Assembly: GCA_017613335.1 (NCBI GenBank)
Contig: JAGAEB010000017.1
Span: 1-9,818, forward strand
Origin: Methanosarcinaceae archaeon
GTDB lineage: Archaea; Halobacteriota; Methanosarcinia; Methanosarcinales; Methanosarcinaceae
Direction: 5' to 3'
Length of the DNA stretch: 9,818 bases
The notes under the pieces are model-generated. The model did no database searches. It saw only the letters and a list, made by a program, of their open reading frames with translations, and was not told the DNA's origin. The position numbers and the translations under genes are program-made. Below are positions 6,062 to 9,818 of the stretch, piece by piece; position 1 is the first letter of the stretch; the number at the start of each line of letters is the position of its first letter.

Positions 6062-6138
6062 GTCATCTCCCCGCTGTCTCCCTGCTGTCTCCCCGCTGTC
6101 TCCCTGCTGTCTCCCTGCTGTCTCCCTGCCGTCTCCCG
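6062..6138. repeat. 11-bp tandem array in the pgk-cofC divergent promoter
   Basis: Five near-identical units of GCTGTCTCCCT or GCTGTCTCCCC (6073-6127) are flanked by one diverged unit on each side (6062-6072 and 6128-6138). An 11-bp period is close to one DNA helical turn, so a protein bound to each unit would sit on one face. On the minus strand it is purine-rich (AGGGAGACAGC). In the pgk frame it translates to an artificial Gly/Glu/Arg/Gln-rich N-terminus, which is another reason to reject the long pgk start. Confidence 0.92.
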
Positions 6139-6199
6139 GGCATATCCGAAAGATCATTTTTCCGTTACTTTTAATATGAGTGATACGGAGTTATTCCGC

Positions 6200-7156
6200 A
6201 TGAATGTATATCGCGCCGTCGTCCCTTTCAGGATTGAAAACCCGAAGTCCCGTCTTTCTTCCGTGCTCTCGCCCGAGGAGAGAACAATGCTGGCGCGCCT
6301 CCTGCTCAAAAATGCCGTCGGCTGTCTTGAAAACGCCGGCATCCGGAAGATCGACATCCTTTCCAAGACGCCTCTCAGTCTTCCGGAAATGATGATCTCC
6401 TCTCCGCCGGAGACCTCTCTTTCACTTCTCATCGACGACCGCGACCTCAACACCGCCGTCAATGCCTATCTTGAAAAACAGACGGATCCTATCCTGATCC
6501 TGATGACCGACCTGCCGCTCGTCACCGGCGATATCCTCCGCCGCATCTGTGACACGGCCTCGGATATCTGCATCGCGCCGGGACGCGGCGGCGGCACCAA
6601 CATCCTCAAGATTGACCGCCCCGACATTTTCCGCGTCCGCTACCACGGGCAGAGTTTCCTGAACCACAAAAAACAGGCATCGGAAAACGGTCTTTCTTTT
6701 GAAGTCTTTGACTCTTTTTTCGCAGGCGCCGATCTCGACGAGCCCGACGATATCGCCGAAATCCTTATCCACGGAAACGGTCCTGTCCGCGATTTCCTGT
6801 CGGACATCTTCAGAACGGACGATTCCAACGGCTGTCTCCGGGCGCAGGTCTCAGCCAGAAAACGATGCGCAAAAAACGATGCGCAAAAAGTGACACAAAA
6901 AACAGCAGACAAAAAACGACACACAAAAAACAGCAGACAAAAAACGACACACAAAAAACAGGATACGAAAACAGTCTGTAAGTGCACAAAAACAGTATAT
7001 GAAAAACAGTACGGGAAAAACAGTACGGGAAAAACAGTCACTGCATCATATGCACAGAGCAGACAGAAAAACAGAAACAGAAGCGGACAAAAAGAAACCG
7101 GGAATTCCGGCTCTGTCCGGAAAAACAAAAAACCCGGATCAGCTGCATCCAGCTGA
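6200..7156 (+). CDS. cofC: 2-phospho-L-lactate guanylyltransferase with repeat-derived C-terminal tail
   Basis: In methanogens CofC joins GTP to 2-phospho-L-lactate, giving lactyl-2-diphospho-5'-guanosine, the activated side-chain donor for coenzyme F420. Residues 1-205 show the nucleotidyltransferase family: PKSRLSSVLSPEER (15-28), LMTDLPLV (101-108), PGRGGGTN (127-134), YHGQSFLNH (148-156), and DLDEPDDIAEILIHG (178-192). The usual length is about 210-220, but this frame runs to 318. Residues from about 222 are encoded by the A-rich 14-bp array and consist of Lys, Gln, Thr, Asn and Arg with no visible fold. The stop (7154-7156) lies inside the terminator of the opposing tRNA genes. ATG 6200 is chosen for GGAG at 6187-6190, nine bases upstream, and because VYRAVVPF is the family N-terminus. 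ATG 6176 would add eight residues without an RBS. The catalytic part is secure; whether the tail is made in full is not. Confidence 0.92.
   Translation: MNVYRAVVPFRIENPKSRLSSVLSPEERTMLARLLLKNAVGCLENAGIRKIDILSKTPLSLPEMMISSPPETSLSLLIDDRDLNTAVNAYLEKQTDPILILMTDLPLVTGDILRRICDTASDICIAPGRGGGTNILKIDRPDIFRVRYHGQSFLNHKKQASENGLSFEVFDSFFAGADLDEPDDIAEILIHGNGPVRDFLSDIFRTDDSNGCLRAQVSARKRCAKNDAQKVTQKTADKKRHTKNSRQKTTHKKQDTKTVCKCTKTVYEKQYGKNSTGKTVTASYAQSRQKNRNRSGQKETGNSGSVRKNKKPGSAASS
6863..7045. repeat. A-rich array of 14-bp units inside the cofC 3' end
   Basis: The units fit an eight-base variable part plus A6. CGATGCGCAAAAAA occurs at 6863 and, with one change, at 6877. After a 12-base unit, CAGCAGACAAAAAA and CGACACACAAAAAA alternate twice (6903-6958). 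Further on, GAAAAACAGTACGG occurs twice (7001-7028), followed by degenerate copies. The minus strand presents T5-T6 tracts every 14 bases downstream of the tRNA-Thr genes. The period equals that of the array at 171-534, but the sequence is unrelated. The cofC frame stays open throughout. Confidence 0.88.
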
Positions 7157-7162
7157 CCCGGG
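7121..7162 (-). terminator. Terminator of the downstream tRNA-Thr gene
   Basis: On the minus strand, 13 bases pair (7162-7150 with 7145-7133) around a four-base loop, starting seven bases after the tRNA end. T6, G and T5 follow (7132-7121). One pair is a G-U wobble in minus-strand RNA but an A-C mismatch in plus-strand RNA, so the stem is adapted to minus-strand transcription. More T-tracts follow in the A-rich array. The cofC stop codon falls within the stem. Confidence 0.8.
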
Positions 7163-7168
7163 TCATCA

Positions 7169-7240
7169 AGCCTCGGACGGGAATTGGACCCGTGACCTCC
7201 TGCTTACCAAGCAGGTGCTATACCTCTAAGCCACCGAGGC
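7169..7240 (-). tRNA. tRNA-Thr (anticodon GGU), copy 1
   Basis: The minus strand folds into a complete 72-nt tRNA. The acceptor is GCCTCGG/CCGAGGC and the D arm starts GCT and closes AGC. The anticodon stem CCTGC/GCAGG encloses loop TTGGTAA with anticodon GGT at the centre, which reads ACC and ACU codons. The T stem ACGGG/CCCGT has loop TCCAATT, with C rather than the usual T at position 55. The unpaired base 73 is T (U in RNA), known as a threonine identity element in archaea. CCA is not encoded and must be added. It has no TATA box of its own in the 74-base spacer, so it probably depends on readthrough from the other copy. It is identical to copy 2 except for one acceptor base pair. Confidence 0.95.
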
Positions 7241-7270
7241 ATTTTTTAATGCCTTTGCTTTACCCTTGCG

Positions 7271-7306
7271 AAAAAAACCCGGAACAACTGAAGTCAGCTG
7301 TTCCGG
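7271..7306 (-). terminator. Terminator-like hairpin between the two tRNA-Thr genes
   Basis: Nine bases after copy 2 on the minus strand, 13 bases pair (7306-7294 with 7291-7279), with one G-U wobble that exists only in minus-strand RNA. G and T7 follow (7278-7271). The structure closely parallels the terminator after copy 1. If it stops all transcription, copy 1 has no visible promoter. Partial termination or an RNA-processing role is therefore possible. Confidence 0.7.
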
Positions 7307-7314
7307 ATCAGCAG

Positions 7315-7386
7315 AGCCTTGGACGGGAATTGGACCCGTGACCTCCTGCTTACCAAGCAGGTGCTATACCTCTAAGCCACCAAGGC
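7315..7386 (-). tRNA. tRNA-Thr (anticodon GGU), copy 2, promoter-proximal
   Basis: A complete 72-nt tRNA with the same anticodon loop (TTGGTAA), D arm, T arm and U73 as copy 1. The acceptor is GCCTTGG/CCAAGGC, so a C-G pair in copy 1 is a T-A pair here. Both sides changed together, which shows that selection on the acceptor stem continues and that both genes are functional. No CCA is encoded. A stable-RNA promoter lies just upstream, making this the first gene of the unit. Confidence 0.95.
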
Positions 7387-7409
7387 ACCCATAACCGCTT
7401 CTGCGCGGC

Positions 7410-7452
7410 ACTTGCATGAGAGTAACCCTACAAGCGTTCTTAGATATTTAAA
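7410..7452 (-). promoter_or_regulatory. Stable-RNA promoter of the tRNA-Thr pair (box A and box B)
   Basis: On the minus strand, TTTAAATATC (7452-7443) is a TATA box (box A). After 26 bases comes TGCAAGT (7416-7410), an exact match to the box B start-site consensus I recall for methanogen rRNA and tRNA genes. Transcription would start near 7412-7420, leaving a leader of about 25-35 bases for RNase P to remove before copy 2. Confidence 0.8.
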
Positions 7453-7484
7453 TTTTATGGTTTTAATATCTTCTGCCGGAAATG

Positions 7485-7518
7485 ATGAAGACCCGCCCGG
7501 AAACGGACGGGTCTTCAT
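7485..7518 (-). terminator. Perfect 15-bp hairpin after hypB
   Basis: ATGAAGACCCGTCCG pairs with CGGGCGGGTCTTCAT (one G-U) around a four-base TTTC loop, starting nine bases after the hypB stop. Only CATTTCC follows, so the U-tract is weak, though AT-rich DNA comes shortly after. It may terminate hypB or protect its 3' end from exonucleases. It also separates hypB from the tRNA promoter. Confidence 0.55.
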
Positions 7519-7527
7519 GAAAACCGG

Positions 7528-8202
7528 TCAGGCCTTTTTCCCGACTTTTGCCAGATAGGCTTTTTCAATCTCGGCGATCCAGGCGTCAACGGTTTCCTTC
7601 TGTTTTTTGGACGTTTTGAGGACAGGGATATCCGGATTGAGATATTCGATATCGCTCACCATCTTGTCCGCATCCGCATCAACGGCTTCGGCGATATCCG
7701 TTTTGTTGACGATCGCCAGATTGACCGTCTTGAAAACGACCGGGTGTTTCAGGATGATATCGTCCCCTTCACTGACGCTCACGACAACGACGCGCATATC
7801 TTCCCCCAGATCGAAATCCGCCGGGCAGATAAGGTTTCCGACATTTTCCATGAACAGGATATCGATATCTTTCAGATTGACTCTTTCAATACTTTTGTTC
7901 ACGATATTCGCATCAAGGTGACATTCCTTTCCCGTATTTGCCGGGATCGTCGGGATGCCCAGTTTCGCAAAACGGTTGGCATCCATATCAGCCACGACAT
8001 CTCCGGCAATGGCGGCCAGTCTGTACTTTCCCTGAAGGCTTTTGATCGCTTCTTCGATCAGCGTCGTCTTGCCGGATCCGATCGCACCCATGACATTGAC
8101 AGCGAAAACATCATGTTTTCTGAACTTTTCCTTGTTCTTTGCAGCCAGTTTGTTGTTCTCTTTGAAGACATCATGTCCCAGACTGATGATGTGCATGATC
8201 AT
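7528..8202 (-). CDS. hypB: Hydrogenase nickel incorporation GTPase HypB
   Basis: A 224-residue SIMIBI-class GTPase that, with HypA, delivers nickel to the large subunit of NiFe hydrogenases. The P-loop is GAIGSGKTTL (39-48). TGKECHLDA (90-98) holds the Cys94-His95 metal site at the dimer interface. ENVGNLICPADFDLGE (119-134) is the family switch region, and NKTD (166-169) gives guanine specificity. The N-terminus has neither the CxxCGC motif of the E. coli protein nor a histidine-rich nickel store, as is common in archaeal HypB. ATG 8202 follows GGGAGTG (8217-8211); a second ATG two codons later is less well placed. HypA lies upstream on the same strand, but 328 bases and a separate promoter intervene, so the two may be transcribed independently. 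Confidence 0.96.
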   Translation of the reverse strand: MIMHIISLGHDVFKENNKLAAKNKEKFRKHDVFAVNVMGAIGSGKTTLIEEAIKSLQGKYRLAAIAGDVVADMDANRFAKLGIPTIPANTGKECHLDANIVNKSIERVNLKDIDILFMENVGNLICPADFDLGEDMRVVVVSVSEGDDIILKHPVVFKTVNLAIVNKTDIAEAVDADADKMVSDIEYLNPDIPVLKTSKKQKETVDAWIAEIEKAYLAKVGKKA

Positions 8203-8235
8203 GATTATCGCACTCCCTTATTTTTATGAACGGTT

Positions 8236-8270
8236 CCGGACAGGGATATCCGATTTCCCTGCTGATCCGG
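8236..8270 (-). promoter_or_regulatory. Structured hairpin in the hypB leader
   Basis: In the predicted 5' leader, CCGGA pairs with TCCGG and CAGGGA with TCCCTG, separated by a four-base bulge (TCAG) on one side, around a nine-base loop. It ends 19 bases before the hypB Shine-Dalgarno sequence. It does not match a riboswitch class I know. It could affect translation or RNA stability. Confidence 0.3.
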
Positions 8271-8283
8271 TCTCTCTCAGACA

Positions 8284-8321
8284 GATGATTGCCTATCAAT
8301 CATCAATGTTTATAAATATTG
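8284..8321 (-). promoter_or_regulatory. hypB promoter: TATA inside a palindrome plus an operator-like inverted repeat
   Basis: TTTATAAA (8309-8316) is a strong TATA box. It sits at the centre of a near-perfect 18-base palindrome, CAAT-N-TTTATAAA-N-ATTG, so it could work in both directions. Minus-strand transcription would start near 8286. Immediately downstream lies a perfect inverted repeat, GATGATTG-N5-CAATCATC (8284-8304), covering the region between TATA and the start. Archaeal repressors typically block polymerase at this position. The regulator is unknown, though nickel or hydrogen supply would be natural inputs for this gene. Confidence 0.6.
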
Positions 8322-8372
8322 TCTGAGCCACCACCTCTTTTCTGCGTCGGATCCTGTCTTCTTTTCCGTTTC

Positions 8373-8497
8373 AGATATCCTTTTCTTTTCCCTTTTGGAT
8401 ACCCTTTCTTTTTCTGTTTCAGATATCCTTTTCTTTTCCGGATATCCTTTTCTTTTCCGGATATCCTTTTCTTTTCCGGATATTCTTTTCCGTTTCC
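8373..8497. repeat. 19-bp tandem array between hypA and hypB
   Basis: The unit GGATATCCTTTTCTTTTCC recurs: three consecutive copies at 8421-8477 (the first begins AGATATCC), a separate copy at 8373-8391, and degenerate copies near 8397 and 8478. Each unit combines the palindrome GGATATCC with a pyrimidine tract, T-rich on the plus strand and A/G-rich on the minus strand. It occupies most of the 328-base gap that separates hypA from the hypB promoter. The lysine- and arginine-rich minus-strand frame over it begins with TTG and is not credible. Confidence 0.9.
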
Positions 8498-8530
8498 GGA
8501 ACGGTTTACGGTACGTCTGCCGGACAAAGA

Positions 8531-8914
8531 TCAGTCGATATCTATGGAATCGACGAAAAGCTCCTGCCCGCCGGCGATCGAAAGTCTTTTCCCGCAGACC
8601 GGGCAGACCATCGCCGACAGCTGAGCCAGCCTGTCATAACTGTCTTTTTCCGGATCTTCCGTCTCCTCAAAAGCCTTTCCGGCGTAGCCGCATTCACATT
8701 TGACAGTCGGCTCGATCTGTTCAAAGATATATGACGCATTTTCTGCAGGCGTTCCCTGAGCCAGTGAATTCAGACAGAATTCCAGCTGAACGGGACTGAC
8801 GTGAGCCAGCATGCCGACCGATATCGTCACGCTGTTCACTTTCTTTGCATTGTTCTCCTCTGCTGCCTGCAGGATCGCTTCCATCATGTCCATCGCCAAT
8901 GAATATTCATGCAT
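8531..8914 (-). CDS. hypA: Hydrogenase nickel incorporation protein HypA
   Basis: A 127-residue nickel metallochaperone that works with HypB. The start MHEYSLA supplies the conserved N-terminal His2-Glu3 nickel site. That fixes ATG 8914 rather than a longer frame beginning ten codons upstream, and GGGG lies about nine bases before it. The zinc loop has VKCECGY (Cys73, Cys75) and MVCPVCG (Cys104, Cys107). The first pair is CxC rather than the usual CxxC, which may be a lineage form. The C-terminal GQELFVDSIDID matches the family end. It begins 56 bases after the histidine phosphatase stop on the same strand, so the two may be cotranscribed. AAAATATCC near 8933-8942 could instead be its own TATA box. 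Confidence 0.95.
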   Translation of the reverse strand: MHEYSLAMDMMEAILQAAEENNAKKVNSVTISVGMLAHVSPVQLEFCLNSLAQGTPAENASYIFEQIEPTVKCECGYAGKAFEETEDPEKDSYDRLAQLSAMVCPVCGKRLSIAGGQELFVDSIDID

Positions 8915-8970
8915 TATGATTTCCCCGCTGACGGATATTTTCATTTCAGAACGGCCCGAAACCGGATCTT

Positions 8971-9717
8971 TCAGAGAATGTCATCTTCTTCCGGATCCCA
9001 AGTACCGTCGCCGTCGTATAATATTGTTTTTCCCCCTTTTTCCCTGACAAAGACGATGCCGCCGATGAACGGGATCCAGTTCTTCTCTGAAAAACGGATG
9101 CCTGTCAGATCCCCCAGAAGAGATGCGACCGTCGCATCATGCGAAACATTGATGCTTATATTTCCGGGTCTCAGATCATCCGTCAGAAATTTCATCAGGA
9201 TGTCCGTCCCGTCCGCCAGGGGTCTGAATCCGGGCAGGATGCCTTCATCCAGATACCTGTTCGTCAGGCCGATCGTGCCTTCCGCCATGAACAGCTGACG
9301 CGTCACGTCCCTGTCTGTCACATAGGCGCCGGGCTTTCCGAGAATGACCGAATCTTCCAGCTTCGGAAAACAGGCGATATCTGCCGGTCCCGTCAATCCC
9401 GAAAAAATATCCGGATCTTCAAAATCCGCCTCGATCATTTCCGGAAATCCGGCTGCACCTCCGGCAATATGCAGAAGCGTTTCCCTGCTGCGCGGCACCG
9501 GACTCGTCCGGAATGTTTTCGTAAAATGTTCCGGCAGTTTCTTTCCGAAATCTTCCGCCATCCTGATGCCCCGCGGCGTCAGACGCGTTCCGAAAGGAAC
9601 CACGTCCTGATCGGTCAGTTCACGTTCCGAATGGCGGATCATCATCGAGACCGCTGCATCTTCGGGGAGATCCTCCAAAAGAGACAATATCTTTTCCGGT
9701 GTGTATTTTCCTGCCAT
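8971..9717 (-). CDS. Histidine phosphatase superfamily protein
   Basis: A 248-residue protein of the phosphoglycerate mutase-like fold. RHSER (28-32) is the RHxxR phosphate-binding signature, with His29 as the likely phospho-acceptor. LTPRG (47-51) and RTSPVPRSRET (70-80) give the expected Ser/Arg phosphate pocket. NVSHDATVA (190-198) supplies the second catalytic histidine (His193). It has no signal peptide. The substrate is unknown; the family includes phosphatases of sugars, phosphohistidine proteins and nucleotides. ATG 9717 follows GGCGGG closely. ATG 9762 would add 15 basic residues, but it lies inside a 35-bp direct repeat and looks less likely. The gene precedes hypA on the same strand. 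No link to hydrogenase maturation is known to me. Confidence 0.87.
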   Translation of the reverse strand: MAGKYTPEKILSLLEDLPEDAAVSMMIRHSERELTDQDVVPFGTRLTPRGIRMAEDFGKKLPEHFTKTFRTSPVPRSRETLLHIAGGAAGFPEMIEADFEDPDIFSGLTGPADIACFPKLEDSVILGKPGAYVTDRDVTRQLFMAEGTIGLTNRYLDEGILPGFRPLADGTDILMKFLTDDLRPGNISINVSHDATVASLLGDLTGIRFSEKNWIPFIGGIVFVREKGGKTILYDGDGTWDPEEDDIL

Positions 9718-9752
9718 TTTTCCCGCCTTTTTCCGTTTCGTTGTTTCATGAA

Positions 9753-9818
9753 TCTTCCGCATGATCCTGCGTTTCTGAATTTCTTTCTCTTCCGCATGAT
9801 CCTGCGTTTCTGAATTTC
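9753..9818. repeat. 35-bp-period direct repeat upstream of the histidine phosphatase
   Basis: A 31-base sequence at 9753-9783 is repeated exactly at 9788-9818, where the window ends, so more copies may lie outside. Each copy includes ATGCGGAAGA on the minus strand, so the ATG at 9762 is duplicated at 9797. The 35-bp step shifts the frame, so translation from the second ATG would not read the phosphatase. This suggests intergenic repeat DNA rather than coding sequence. Confidence 0.93.

Noticed and set aside
5936..6157. 74-residue N-terminal extension of phosphoglycerate kinase
   Set aside because: It translates the 11-bp array and the promoter. The family N-terminus begins at 5935.
6640..7128. 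Hydrophobic 162-residue minus-strand frame
   Set aside because: It is the complement of the A-rich array and of conserved cofC sequence, with no independent support.
7169..7386. tRNA duplication as an integration (att) site of a mobile element
   Set aside because: Both copies are full length and only 74 bases apart, with a compensatory change and parallel terminators. No integrase or foreign genes are present.
8303..8527. Lysine/arginine-rich 74-residue minus-strand frame just after hypA
   Set aside because: It begins with TTG, has no RBS, consists of translated 19-bp repeats and covers the hypB TATA box.

Overview
The window is archaeal, most likely from a hydrogenotrophic methanogen; the order Methanomicrobiales is my inference from gene content and the balanced base composition. 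The evidence is an archaeal-type RNase P RNA, an archaeal phosphoglycerate kinase, CofC (coenzyme F420 synthesis), a long archaeal FKBP with an inserted flap domain, HypA and HypB (NiFe-hydrogenase maturation), two tRNA-Thr genes with U73 and no encoded CCA, and promoters built on TATA boxes.

Layout from left to right. A terminator and a 26-copy array of 14-bp repeats lie at 1-534, downstream of a membrane-anchored metallo-beta-lactamase-fold hydrolase (526-1647, minus). A divergent promoter region leads to an S51-type serine peptidase-like protein (1932-2648, plus). A 37-bp repeat array separates that gene from the convergent RNase P RNA gene (2933-3305, minus). A divergent gap leads to the FKBP prolyl isomerase (3611-4297, plus), which converges across a T-tract array on phosphoglycerate kinase (4697-5935, minus). 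pgk is divergent from cofC (6200-7156, plus), and an 11-bp repeat array lies between them. The cofC reading frame runs through an A-rich 14-bp array into the terminator of two tandem tRNA-Thr(GGU) genes on the minus strand (7169-7386). The right end is a minus-strand cluster: histidine phosphatase (8971-9717), hypA (8531-8914) and hypB (7528-8202), with a repeat-filled gap and a separate promoter before hypB.

The genes are housekeeping and methanogen core functions: RNA processing, protein folding, central carbon, F420 and hydrogenase maturation. The unusual part is the non-coding DNA. Nearly every larger gap holds its own short tandem repeat, with periods of 14, 30, 37, about 13, 11, 14, 19 and 35 bp, and no two obviously related in sequence. 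Three of these arrays lie at convergent gene junctions and place oligo-T tracts at regular spacing downstream of one gene (rnpB, FKBP, tRNA-Thr), which suggests multi-tract terminators. Two arrays touch coding sequence: one supplies the last residues and the stop codon of the hydrolase, the other appears to have extended CofC by about 100 lysine-rich residues. I saw no CRISPR array, insertion sequence, phage or defence gene.
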